A program made the translations under genes and the position numbers. A DNA stretch of 64,000 bases from Anaerolineae bacterium (lineage in GTDB: Bacteria; Chloroflexota; Anaerolineae; Aggregatilineales; Phototrophicaceae): positions 26,987 to 90,986 of the forward strand of contig JAJEBK010000018.1 of NCBI GenBank assembly GCA_022823945.1, in the 5' to 3' direction. The notes beneath the pieces are model-generated. The model searched no databases and had not been told where the DNA came from. It saw only the letters and a list, made by a program, of their open reading frames with translations. Below, one piece after another: positions 18,418-28,062 of the stretch (the stretch's first letter is position 1; every line of letters begins with the position of its first letter).

Positions 18418-19626
18418 TCAATCCGCTTGCGGCAGACGATACACACGCAGCAACAGCGCAGAACCCACAATCACCGCGCCTATGGTCACAAAAGCCAGCT
18501 CCAGCGAAGTCTGTGCCAGCGCTGCATAAATGGGCGCGCCCATGGCGATGAACAAGCTGGCGAACATATTGATTAGCGACAGCACCGTCGCGCGATTTTC
18601 GCTCGAAATCAGCGCATTCTGATAAGCCGAAAAGAGCGGCGCTTTCGTATCGTTTGCGCCGTACATGAATGTGACCAAAAGCACTGTTGCGATGGGTCCG
18701 GTCGCCGCCGCCAGCAGCCAATACAACAGGCCCGGCAGCAGAATCAACAGCGCCACCGCCCGCGCCTGCCCCAGCCAGGCTTCCAGCTTCCAGGCATAGC
18801 GCTGCGTGATCACGGCCAGCAGACTGCCCAGCGATAGGGTCAAACCCACCACGAATGGCGTTGCGTGATTTTGCACCAGGTAGGGTGGTGCCAATGTGGT
18901 GACCAGAGTCGCCGTGAATGGCGTGCTGAAGACCACCAGCATCGCCAGCCGCCGCAAGCGCCGATTGCCGGCCAGCAGAGCAAAACCCGTGCGCAGCAGG
19001 CTCAGGCTGCCCGGTCGCTCTTCGCTTGACGATGCCGCAGGCTCGCGCAAGGTAAAGCACACCAACAGCCCAATGCACAGCGCGACTACGGTCAAAGCAA
19101 TGGCGGGGATGAAGTTCTCGACGCGGGCATCGCCGATGATGAAGCCGCCGAGCACCGGCGCGATGACAAAGGCGATCTGGCTGTAGCTGTTGAGCCGCCC
19201 CATAGCGCGCTTCATGGCATCTTCGCGACTGTCCGCAGGCAAGCTGTCATAGACCAGCGCCTCGACCGCGCCCGAGGCAAAGGCGAAACCCGTGCCTGTC
19301 AGCAGCGCGATGACGATGTACCACTCGAAGCTGCGCGCGAAGATGAAGATGAACTCGGCGCACATCAGCAAAAAGGTCGAAGCGGCGATGGACCACTTGC
19401 GCCCCAGCCGGTCGGCCAAGATGCCAGTGGGAACTTCCATCAAGAAGATGGTGAAGATCATGATCGATTCTATGAGGCTGATCTGCACTAGGCTCAAGCC
19501 GCGCGCCAGCAACAGCAGCGCAACGGCATGCACATAGAGATGAAAGCGCTGGGCAAAGCTGATGACGATGACTTTGTTGATGTTGCCGGCAGTCATGGCA
19601 GCTCGCTTGGGGCTGGTTGGGCACAT
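18418..19626 (-). CDS. MFS transporter
   Basis: 12-TM-like; 'FLMEVPTGILADRLGRKWSI' MFS loop motif. Confidence 0.88.
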   Translation of the reverse strand: MCPTSPKRAAMTAGNINKVIVISFAQRFHLYVHAVALLLLARGLSLVQISLIESIMIFTIFLMEVPTGILADRLGRKWSIAASTFLLMCAEFIFIFARSFEWYIVIALLTGTGFAFASGAVEALVYDSLPADSREDAMKRAMGRLNSYSQIAFVIAPVLGGFIIGDARVENFIPAIALTVVALCIGLLVCFTLREPAASSSEERPGSLSLLRTGFALLAGNRRLRRLAMLVVFSTPFTATLVTTLAPPYLVQNHATPFVVGLTLSLGSLLAVITQRYAWKLEAWLGQARAVALLILLPGLLYWLLAAATGPIATVLLVTFMYGANDTKAPLFSAYQNALISSENRATVLSLINMFASLFIAMGAPIYAALAQTSLELAFVTIGAVIVGSALLLRVYRLPQAD

Positions 19627-19758
19627 CGAGTATAGCAGTCAACCGCCTCAGCCCTTAGCCCTCGACATGTCAGGGAAAAGCGCGCTGTGTCGGACACATG
19701 GATTAAATTCTGAGACTTTGTACATCAGTGAATCCAAGCAAATTGTTGAAAAAGCTTG

Positions 19759-19837
19759 ACCACCGAGTACACCGAGTCTGAGAGAGTGCACCGAGAGAAT
19801 AATATGGGTTTTCTCTGTGCTTCTGTGCCTGTGTGGC
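19759..19837 (-). repeat. Family B near-full copy, reverse orientation
   Basis: accaccgagtacaccgagtctgagagagtgcaccgagaga...tttctctgtgcttctgtgcctgtgtggc. Confidence 0.8.
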
Positions 19838-19951
19838 AAATGTTTGTTGCATAACTTACTTTCGTTTACTACTGTGGCAAAGTAACTTTGTGCCTTTGAG
19901 TCCTTTGTGGTTTAATCTGCCAGGTATCGGGGCGAGCGACAGGAGCGACGC

Positions 19952-20719
19952 ATGCGCAAAAACCGAGTGCGCGAGATCTGGGCGGCGGGCAAGCCAGCGC
20001 TGAATGGCTGGCTGCATATCCCCAGCGCCTGGTCTGCCGAGATCATGGCGAATCAAGATTGGGACAGCTTGGTCATCGACATGCAGCACGGCATGATGGG
20101 CATGGAAACCGCCATCATTATGCTGCAGGCGATTTCCACCACCGACACAGTGCCCATGGCGCGAGTCAACTGGAATACGCCTGGCGAAATCATGCGTCTG
20201 CTGGATGCTGGTGCCTATGGCATCGTCTGCCCGATGATCGAAACGCGGCAAGAGTGCGAGGACTTCGTGGGCGCGTGCCGCTTTCCACCGCTGGGTTATC
20301 GCAGCTTGGGTCCCACGCGCGCTCGCATCTATGCGGGTGAAGCGTATGCCGAGCAGGCGAATGACACGGTGCTCACTTTTGCCATGATCGAGACGCAGCT
20401 GGGCTTCGACAATCGCGACGAAATCATGGCTGTGCCGGGCTTGGACGCGGTCTTTGTGGGCATCGGCGACTTGCGCTTGAGCATGACGGGCCGGGCTGGT
20501 TTTGATCGGGACGCGGTGGTCGAGGCGGCGCTGGATGACATATTGGAATCGGCGCGGCGGCATGATGTCAAAGCCGGCATCTTCTGCGCCAGCACCGACC
20601 ATGCCATCGAGATGATCCGGCGCGGCTATGACTTCATCACTGTGATGACCGAGACGGCGATCATGACCAGCGCGGCCGGGCAGATCATCAACGCGGTGCG
20701 CGGGGTTGGGGCGGGTTAG
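19952..20719 (+). CDS. HpcH/HpaI aldolase family protein
   Basis: 'DSLVIDMQHGMMGMETAIIMLQAI', 'GAYGIVCPMIET', 'DAVFVGIGDLRLSMTG'. Confidence 0.88.
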   Translation: MRKNRVREIWAAGKPALNGWLHIPSAWSAEIMANQDWDSLVIDMQHGMMGMETAIIMLQAISTTDTVPMARVNWNTPGEIMRLLDAGAYGIVCPMIETRQECEDFVGACRFPPLGYRSLGPTRARIYAGEAYAEQANDTVLTFAMIETQLGFDNRDEIMAVPGLDAVFVGIGDLRLSMTGRAGFDRDAVVEAALDDILESARRHDVKAGIFCASTDHAIEMIRRGYDFITVMTETAIMTSAAGQIINAVRGVGAG

Positions 20720-21516
20720 TCGAGACGCCGTTTGCGATAGAGTTGCAATTCTTCGCTTGACACTTCGTGCTCTGGAACTAAACGATAATGGCGTTCCGCT
20801 AATTTGACCAGACCTTCATCCGGGTCGGTTCCAAATTCAAACAGCGCTATGCTTTCTTCGTCCATGAACTGAGCAGCAATCGGTCGTGCAACCAATTCTG
20901 GAAACTTTTCCGCGCAAAGCGCCAAGTCTTGTTCTATTTGAACGACTCCAATCTGATCCGCTTTGCCCTTCGCTTGCACCGGCATGACATAGTGTGCCCC
21001 TCGTTTGTCCAGTCCCACATAAATCTCATCGGTCTCGATCTGGCCAATGTTATGCACGGTTGTACGCAAGTGGTTTTGGATGGAATAACAGGTCACGCCA
21101 GTGAAGATATCTACAAGTCTGTTGTATCGCAGTTTCGCCAATAGCGCCTGTTCGTCAGTTAGGGCATACCGTGCTACGATTCCAGGAGTAGCATCCGGTA
21201 TGTTAGTGATTGGCAACATAGGATCAGGTTGAATCTTTGAAACGGCCTTGAGTTCAAACGCATACTTCGCTTGTCCCTTGCCAACTATTACCCAAGATAG
21301 CCCCGCTGGTGCTTCTCGAATAATTGTGTCGGGCAGAGGCGTTCTATGCCTAAATGAGTAGACGACGTCCCCTAGATTCTTTGGCAAAGGAATATCAAGT
21401 TGCTTCGCTGCTTGTGCAATGTCTTCGCGCGAAAATGAAACAACTGAATCGCCCGACTGATACTGTTGGAAAAAGATGTATTCAATTATCCGAGAGTAAC
21501 GGTTTGGTCTTGGCAT
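20716..21516 (-). CDS. Putative type II restriction endonuclease (PD-(D/E)xK-like)
   Basis: 'IETDEIYVGLDKRGAHYVMPVQAKGKADQIGVVQIEQD' resembles D...(E/Q)xK active site; adjacent to DNA methyltransferase, lower GC. Confidence 0.65.
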   Translation of the reverse strand: MPRPNRYSRIIEYIFFQQYQSGDSVVSFSREDIAQAAKQLDIPLPKNLGDVVYSFRHRTPLPDTIIREAPAGLSWVIVGKGQAKYAFELKAVSKIQPDPMLPITNIPDATPGIVARYALTDEQALLAKLRYNRLVDIFTGVTCYSIQNHLRTTVHNIGQIETDEIYVGLDKRGAHYVMPVQAKGKADQIGVVQIEQDLALCAEKFPELVARPIAAQFMDEESIALFEFGTDPDEGLVKLAERHYRLVPEHEVSSEELQLYRKRRLD

Positions 21517-21525
21517 CTCTTGAAT

Positions 21526-22833
21526 TTAGCCGTTCCATTGGAGTAATAGAACTTCTTCGCGCAGTTGCTCTTTTGTTACGGTCGAAAAACGTGTGCGGAA
21601 CAGTTCAATGTCAAGGACTTTATATCCCAGTTGTTCGGCGACCTCTGCCAGGATTTCTCCAGTTCGTATCATTATGCGAAAATACGATGCCTGATCACCG
21701 ACAACGTAGGCCAGCTTGGCACCCGGACGCAATAATGTGCGCAGATCTGATAAGTGACGAGCCATTCCTCCAAAATATAATCTAACCACTTTCGCGTACT
21801 GTCTTTCAAATCCCGAAGTCTTCCTCAGTTCTAGTCGACGCTGTTCAATAGAGTCAGCCAGCGCTTGGATTCTAGGTATGTTGGCTACCCAGCTGTGATC
21901 GGAATCAGCTTTGTAGACGCTTCGTGTGTTAGATCGAATGAACTGTTGCTTTTGTCTACGCAAATCTGCGCGGCTCGACAGAAAACCAAGCAATACTGAT
22001 TCGAGACGCGTCGTTCGACTATAATCTTTTTCATTTGGATATGGTGGAGAAGTTATTACGGCGTCAATTGAGCGCGGCTTCAAGCGACTTTGCATTGCCC
22101 TTGCGTCTGCCTTATGCACCGTTGCGGGCGTAAACGGTAGCATGCGAACTTCTTGTAAGTCGCATACCATCATTTCAAGTGCGTCAAGCCACGGTCCAAG
22201 CACAGGCGCATCAGCCTTTAGTTTGCCCACGCCTATCTCTGGGCCGAATCGAAGATTGCTTATTTCTTTCACGGTTTGTTTCGCCAATGCCAATTTCGCG
22301 TGACTCTGCAATCTAGTTTCTTGATACTGATCGATGCAATCCAAAAGCGTTAGTACCTTGTGCAAGGGCAAAGGGCTAATTGAGTTTTTGATTAACAGTC
22401 GGGACTTTTCAGCATCCAATGTGCGAAGTTGCTCAGTGAATACGTTGATTCCAAAGTTGCAACTGTCATATTTTAGCATGGATTCTTGTCGCAACTCACG
22501 AAGTCTGTTAGCGACAGTTTGCCCATATTCGACCAAGAGGCGAGGATCAACATCCCAATCCGTTTTCACCCGCGCAGCAAAGTGCGCCATCGCATTGGCC
22601 TCCACTCCAACACTAGCGATTCCGAGCTTTTTGGCTTCTACGAGGGTTGTGCCAGTACCGCAAAACGGGTCAAGGATAGTTTGACCCTTTGCAAGGTTGA
22701 ATTTCTCAATATAGTCGCGGACCAAATGAGGCGGAAAGGACAATACAAACCTGTACCATTCATGGACAGGTCTGTCCCCCACATATAACCGATTTAGCTC
22801 GTTGCCGTTTTGAAGCTGTGTAGAGTATGCCAT
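21526..22833 (-). CDS. DNA methyltransferase (TSPPY type)
   Basis: 'ILDPFCGTGTTLVEAKKLG' (motif I) followed by 'DAVITSPPYPNEKDYS' (motif IV); Met at 22833 or 22908. Confidence 0.85.
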   Translation of the reverse strand: MAYSTQLQNGNELNRLYVGDRPVHEWYRFVLSFPPHLVRDYIEKFNLAKGQTILDPFCGTGTTLVEAKKLGIASVGVEANAMAHFAARVKTDWDVDPRLLVEYGQTVANRLRELRQESMLKYDSCNFGINVFTEQLRTLDAEKSRLLIKNSISPLPLHKVLTLLDCIDQYQETRLQSHAKLALAKQTVKEISNLRFGPEIGVGKLKADAPVLGPWLDALEMMVCDLQEVRMLPFTPATVHKADARAMQSRLKPRSIDAVITSPPYPNEKDYSRTTRLESVLLGFLSSRADLRRQKQQFIRSNTRSVYKADSDHSWVANIPRIQALADSIEQRRLELRKTSGFERQYAKVVRLYFGGMARHLSDLRTLLRPGAKLAYVVGDQASYFRIMIRTGEILAEVAEQLGYKVLDIELFRTRFSTVTKEQLREEVLLLQWNG

Positions 22834-22911
22834 TTGAACCTTGCAATTGATTAGGACAAATGTACTGCAAGCGCGCGTAAATGGCAAATGATATTCATGA
22901 GAAATCAAAAC

Positions 22912-24087
22912 CTACATCGCTTCACCCAGGCAAATTTCCAGATCGCGGGCGCTGCGCAGCCAGGTATGGTCCAGCGGCACATTCTTGCGCACGCCGACCA
23001 CATCTTCCAGCGGCACGGCGCGCACAACATCGCCATGAATGCCGACCATGATATTGCTTTCGCCAGCAGCGATAAAGTTGGCCGCCGCCGTACCCAGGCG
23101 CGTCGCCAACAAACGGTCTTTGGGCGATGGCACGCCGCCGCGCTGCACATGGCCGAGTATGGTGACGCGCGATTCCAGCCCGGTGCGCTTTTCCAGCTCC
23201 CGCGTTAGCAGCAGGGTGTTGCCACTGCGCTCTTTTTCGATCTTGGCCAGCTCGGCGCGGATAGATTTGCGCATGCGTCTGGCGGCTTTGCTGGCGCTTT
23301 TGTCATCTTGGCAGCGCGCAATTTCGGCATTGGCTTCGGCCAGGCGGAGGCGGGCGTCATGCAGCTTTGCGCCGATTCGCTGTGTCATCGCGCCTTCGGA
23401 AACGGCGACAATGCTGAAACGTTTGCCACCTCGGCTGCGCTCGCGGATAGAATCGGCGATCGCCTCAATATTGAAGGGAATCTCCGGTATCAAGATGACA
23501 TCCGCGCCACCAGCCAGCCCAGCGCCCAGCGCCAGCCAGCCGGTGTTGTGTCCCATGATCTCGCAGACGATGATGCGATGATGGCTGTGCGCTGTGGAAT
23601 GCAGGCGGTCGATGGCATCAGTGGCGATGTTCAGCGCTGTATCAAAGCCGAAAGTCACATCCGTGCCGCTGACATCGTTGTCGATCGTCTTGGGCAGGCA
23701 GACCACATTGATACCGAGCCGGGACAAACGGTGGGCATTTTTGGCTGTGCCACCACCACCCAGACAGACCAGCGCATCCAGATGATGCCGCTCGTAGACC
23801 TCGACCATGACATCTGTCATATTGCGCGACTTGCCGCCGATGGGCATTTTGTGTGGCTTGTCGCGGCTGGTGCCCAGGATCGTGCCGCCCAGTGTGAGGA
23901 TGCCACTGAGATTCTCTGAGCCCAGCCAAATGATGCGATTTTGCATCAAGCCACGAAAGCCATCGCGAAAACCGATCAAGCGCATGCCGTGCTTGTCAAT
24001 CGCCACTTTGCCCACCGCGCGAATGGCGGCATTCAAGCCCGGGCTGTCCCCGCCGGCGGTGAGGATGCCAATCGTCTTTGCGCTCAT
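22912..24087 (-). CDS. pfkA: 6-phosphofructokinase
   Basis: '[20 protein letters not shown]', '[12 protein letters not shown]', '[20 protein letters not shown]', '[17 protein letters not shown]'-like region. Confidence 0.92.
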   Translation of the reverse strand: MSAKTIGILTAGGDSPGLNAAIRAVGKVAIDKHGMRLIGFRDGFRGLMQNRIIWLGSENLSGILTLGGTILGTSRDKPHKMPIGGKSRNMTDVMVEVYERHHLDALVCLGGGGTAKNAHRLSRLGINVVCLPKTIDNDVSGTDVTFGFDTALNIATDAIDRLHSTAHSHHRIIVCEIMGHNTGWLALGAGLAGGADVILIPEIPFNIEAIADSIRERSRGGKRFSIVAVSEGAMTQRIGAKLHDARLRLAEANAEIARCQDDKSASKAARRMRKSIRAELAKIEKERSGNTLLLTRELEKRTGLESRVTILGHVQRGGVPSPKDRLLATRLGTAAANFIAAGESNIMVGIHGDVVRAVPLEDVVGVRKNVPLDHTWLRSARDLEICLGEAM

Positions 24088-24232
24088 TTGCTAGCCTCGT
24101 CAGGACATATTCATGCCCACACGATTTGAACACAGCCGCGCGCAGAAGGCAAATTGGGCGGCTGGAACCAACCTCTTGGGCGGTTGAACTGTGCTATGAT
24201 TCGCCCACAAGCCGCATCACAAGGAGTCACAA

Positions 24233-24793
24233 ATGCCCGTTCTGGAACGGCTGATTGATGCCGATGCCTTTTTGGAGATGCAACTCCTGCCGGAATACCG
24301 GGACAACGAATACGAGTTGATCAATGGAGTGATGGTCGAGATGCCGCCACCAGGATTCGTGCACGGGGAGTATGCAGGGAAGTTATTCCATTATCTATGG
24401 CAATACGCCAGAAAGTATGATTTGGGCAGGGCGAGTGTCGAGGCGGGATTCCGCTCTGCGCGCGACCCGCATATCGTTTTGCGTCCCGATGCCGCATTCC
24501 TGACTCATGCCCGCGCTCAACTGATCCGCGGACGGGGCTTGTCGCCAGTCATGCCCGACTTGGCGGTGGAGATCGCTTCGCCAAGCGATACCCTGTCGGC
24601 AATGCGCGAAAAAGCCGGGCTATACCTGCGCAATGGCATGCGGCTGGTGTGGCTGGTATTCCCGGATGACGAGCGCGTCGAAGTGCACAACAGCAGCGGC
24701 GAGAGCCAGTCCTTGGGCACAAGCGATGCCTTGACCGGCGGCGATGTGCTGCCCGGCTTCCGGCTGGAGCTGGGGAAGCTGTTTTCGCTCTAG
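24233..24793 (+). CDS. Uma2 family protein, tandem copy 1
   Basis: 186 aa; 'YELINGVMVEMPPPG', 'LRPDAAF', 'PDLAVEIASPSDTLSAMREKAGLYLRNGMRLVWLVFPDD'. Confidence 0.88.
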   Translation: MPVLERLIDADAFLEMQLLPEYRDNEYELINGVMVEMPPPGFVHGEYAGKLFHYLWQYARKYDLGRASVEAGFRSARDPHIVLRPDAAFLTHARAQLIRGRGLSPVMPDLAVEIASPSDTLSAMREKAGLYLRNGMRLVWLVFPDDERVEVHNSSGESQSLGTSDALTGGDVLPGFRLELGKLFSL

Positions 24794-24840
24794 GGCAGTC
24801 GGAATAAAAACAGCGCAAATCAGACAGAAGGGAGACGACC

Positions 24841-25401
24841 ATGCCGGTGCTGGAACGGCTGATTGATGCCGATGCCTTTTTGGAGATGCAACTCCTGCCG
24901 GAATACCGGGACAACGAGTATGAGTTGATCGATGGAGAAATGATCGAGATGCCGCCACCAGGTTTCGTGCATGGAGAGTTTGCTGTAAGGCTGAGTTACT
25001 ACATTCACGCATTTGCCAAAGCTCGCGGGTTAGGCAGGACGACGGTGGAGTCTGGTTTTCGTTCTGCATTCGATTCAAGATTGGTGCTGCGCCCCGATGT
25101 GTCCTTTACAAGGCACGATCGTGCACCAAAGCCTGGCGATCGCGGGCTGAGCGCTGTCATGCCCGATTTGGCGGTGGAGATCGCTTCGCCAAGCGATACC
25201 CTGTCGGCAATGCGCGAAAAAGCCGGGCTATACCTGCGCAATGGCACGCGGCTGGTGTGGCTGGTATTCCCGGATGACGAGCGCGTCGAAGTGCACAGCA
25301 GCAGCGGCGAGAGCCTGTCCCTGGGCATAAGCGAGACTTTGACTGGCGGCGATGTGCTGCTCGGCTTCCGGCTGGAGCTGGAGCGGTTGTTTTCGCTCTA
25401 G
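24841..25401 (+). CDS. Uma2 family protein, tandem copy 2
   Basis: 186 aa; same N- and C-terminal blocks as copies 1 and 3, divergent centre. Confidence 0.88.
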   Translation: MPVLERLIDADAFLEMQLLPEYRDNEYELIDGEMIEMPPPGFVHGEFAVRLSYYIHAFAKARGLGRTTVESGFRSAFDSRLVLRPDVSFTRHDRAPKPGDRGLSAVMPDLAVEIASPSDTLSAMREKAGLYLRNGTRLVWLVFPDDERVEVHSSSGESLSLGISETLTGGDVLLGFRLELERLFSL

Positions 25402-25453
25402 GGCAGGGCAGTCGGAATAAAGACAGCGCAAATCAGACAGAAGGGAGACGACC

Positions 25454-26014
25454 ATGCCGGTGCTGGAACGGCTGATTGATGCCGATGCCTTTTTGGAGAT
25501 GGAACTCCTGCCGGAATACCGGGACAACGAGTATGAGTTGATCGATGGAGAAATGGTAAATATGACTGCACCGGGTATCGGCCATGGACTGCTCGCGGGA
25601 GTGATGTTCATGTTTTTGTGGAATCATGTGACAGAATATGATCTTGGCACGGTTGCGGTAGAAGCAGGCTTTCGCTCTACTCATGACCCACATCTTGTGC
25701 TGCGCCCCGATGTCGCGTTTATAAGTTATGCCGCGCTGCCCAAGAAAGGGCGCAAAGGTTTATCGCCTGTCATGCCAGATTTGGCGGTGGAGATCGCTTC
25801 GCCAAGCGATACCCTGTCGGCACTGCGTGAGAAAACCGGGTTATACCTGCGCAATGGCACGCGGCTGGTGTGGCTGGTATTCCCGGATGACGAGCGCGTC
25901 GAAGTGCACAGCAACAGCGGCGAGCGCCAGTCCCTGGGCATCAACGAGACCTTGACCGGCGGCGATGCGCTGTCCGGCTTCAGGCTGGAGCTGGGGCGGC
26001 TGTTTGCCTTGTGA
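25454..26014 (+). CDS. Uma2 family protein, tandem copy 3
   Basis: 186 aa; same flanking blocks; TGA overlaps GTG of trmH-like gene. Confidence 0.88.
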   Translation: MPVLERLIDADAFLEMELLPEYRDNEYELIDGEMVNMTAPGIGHGLLAGVMFMFLWNHVTEYDLGTVAVEAGFRSTHDPHLVLRPDVAFISYAALPKKGRKGLSPVMPDLAVEIASPSDTLSALREKTGLYLRNGTRLVWLVFPDDERVEVHSNSGERQSLGINETLTGGDALSGFRLELGRLFAL

Positions 26015-26688
26015 GCGGGCCTGTGCCTACCCAAGCGCGCCTGCAAAAGCTGAAACGCGCGGCGAGTCAACGTCAACCTGGCTTGACGATCGTGACTCAA
26101 GATGTCTTCGACCCGCACAACCTGGGCGCGATTGCCCGCAGTTGTGATGCTTTCGGCGTCCAGCACCTGCATGTCATCTTCGAGAGCAGCGACCCATTCG
26201 ACCCCAAGACAATCGGCAAAAACAGCTCTACCGCCACCAACAAATGGTTGCAATACCACACGCATTTCGATAGCGAAAAAGCCTTGCGCTCGTTGAAAAA
26301 CGATGGCTGGCAAGTGGTCGCGACCGTGCTGGACGATGCTGCCGAGTCGCTGTTTGATGCGGATTTTGGTCAGCCTTGCCTGGCCTTGCTGCTGGGAAAC
26401 GAGCGCGACGGACTTTCGCAGCGCGCGCTGGAACTCGCCGACCGGCGCGTAACCATCCCCATGCGCGGCATTGCGCAAAGCCTGAATGTTTCGGTTACGG
26501 CGGCGCTATGCTTGTACGAGATCACACGCCAGCGGCAGGCTCTTTCCCCAGAGCGCCTGCAAAACACAGCCGAGCAGACCACGCAGACCTTGAATTACTT
26601 TCTGGAGATGCACGCGCATTTGGGGCGGCGCAGCAAGCAGCAGCGCAAACTGCGAGCGAAACAGCGACTGTCAAAAAAGCCCCGCTAG
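26011..26688 (+). CDS. TrmH/SpoU family RNA methyltransferase
   Basis: 'VTQDVFDPHNLGAIARSCDAFGV', 'ALLLGNERDGLSQRAL', 'IPMRGIAQSLNVSVTAALCLYE'. Confidence 0.92.
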   Translation: MSGPVPTQARLQKLKRAASQRQPGLTIVTQDVFDPHNLGAIARSCDAFGVQHLHVIFESSDPFDPKTIGKNSSTATNKWLQYHTHFDSEKALRSLKNDGWQVVATVLDDAAESLFDADFGQPCLALLLGNERDGLSQRALELADRRVTIPMRGIAQSLNVSVTAALCLYEITRQRQALSPERLQNTAEQTTQTLNYFLEMHAHLGRRSKQQRKLRAKQRLSKKPR

Positions 26689-27251
26689 GTCCAATAAAAA
26701 ATGATGCGTCCGTTCTGCCGCGCGTCTGGTCGGCCCGATTTGACTGTGTCCACGGCATGCAGGCTGAGCGCGCGCATCTGCTGGCGCGTGCACCACATGC
26801 GCACCACCATGGGATCGCCTTCGTCTCCAGCATAAGGATTGAAGAAGTCGGCCACGCTGTCGGCGTCATCCACATCCAGTTCATCAAATTCGTCGTCCAG
26901 CTCATCCGGATCACTGGGTACATATTCGGTCGCCACCAGGATGATCTGGTCGCGGTCGCGGTCGTGCGCCAAGCCCATTTGGGCGATGCGAAATAGCGGC
27001 TCGATCGGCTCGCGCAATTCCATATCCAGTTGGCTGAAATCGGCTTCTGTAGCGGTGTTTTCACGCGAATCGATATCATCCAGCATCTCTGTGATGGCGG
27101 CCGACAGGGCATGCGCTTGCTCTTTTTCAATCGTAAACGAGACGATGCGATTGTCCTTGCCCGCTTGCAAGTGAAAGGTACGTTGTCCTTTGGGGCCGAT
27201 CGTGCCAACCGTGACGAAGTCGACCGGATTCAGTTCAATCACATTGCTCAT
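26685..27251 (-). CDS. DUF3090 family protein
   Basis: 'IELNPVDFVTVGTIGPKGQRTFHLQAGKDNRIVSFTIEKEQAHALSAAI'; ATGA overlap with upstream phosphatase. Confidence 0.85.
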   Translation of the reverse strand: MSNVIELNPVDFVTVGTIGPKGQRTFHLQAGKDNRIVSFTIEKEQAHALSAAITEMLDDIDSRENTATEADFSQLDMELREPIEPLFRIAQMGLAHDRDRDQIILVATEYVPSDPDELDDEFDELDVDDADSVADFFNPYAGDEGDPMVVRMWCTRQQMRALSLHAVDTVKSGRPDARQNGRIIFYWT

Positions 27252-27913
27252 TGCGCCCCTCCATTCCGCGGCGATTGCTCGTCCGTCTTGCCGCGCGCCG
27301 ATTTCAGCGCCTGCAGGTGCGCGGTGTCGTTCATGTTCACTATGAAGGGTCGGCTGTGCCCCAGCTGCAAAGTGCTGATGGAGGCGGGCGAAATCACGAT
27401 GCGCTGGAATACATCCAGATGCATGCCCAAATAATGCGCCAATGTCATTTTGATCAGGTCGGCATGAAAGACCAGCGCGATCAGCTGATTGGGATGAAGC
27501 TGCACCAGCGCTTCGATGGCATCGACGATGCGCGTTTGTACGCCGCGCATGGATTCGCCTTCGGGGAAGACCGCCCGCGATGGATATTCCTGCACGACCG
27601 CCCACATCTTGCGCTTCGATAACTCGGCGATCGCCTTGCCCTGCCAGGCACCATAACGCACCTCGCCGATTTGTTCACTTGCCTGGATGGTCAAGCGCGG
27701 ATGATGCGCAACGATGGCGGCGGCTGTTTCCATAGTGCGCTCGATGGGGCTGGCATAGAGATGGTCGAGCGGTGCTGCTGCCAAACGCGTTCCCAGCGCC
27801 TCGGCTTGCGCGCGGCCTTCATCGTTCAGGTGCACACCGGCTGTCCAACCCGCCAACTTGCCCGTCTTCACGAAGTCGTTGACCGCGTGGCGTATTAGCA
27901 AAATCGTCGTCAT
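27248..27913 (-). CDS. Histidine phosphatase/phosphomutase (MSMEG_4193-like)
   Basis: 'TTILLIRHAVNDFV', 'LNDEGRAQAEALGTRL', 'LYASPIERTMETA'. Confidence 0.88.
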   Translation of the reverse strand: MTTILLIRHAVNDFVKTGKLAGWTAGVHLNDEGRAQAEALGTRLAAAPLDHLYASPIERTMETAAAIVAHHPRLTIQASEQIGEVRYGAWQGKAIAELSKRKMWAVVQEYPSRAVFPEGESMRGVQTRIVDAIEALVQLHPNQLIALVFHADLIKMTLAHYLGMHLDVFQRIVISPASISTLQLGHSRPFIVNMNDTAHLQALKSARGKTDEQSPRNGGAQ

Positions 27914-28062
27914 AAGTGGCTTCGCCGCTGCCAGTGAATTCTCTAGAGCATATCATATTCGCCAGCTCATCGGCTAGCCAGTCTGCGCATAGCCGCCGGT
28001 TGCTGTGTATGATACCAGAGGCGCGGCTCAAGTCGCGCAGTCTGCGCGTCAGGAGAAGAGGC

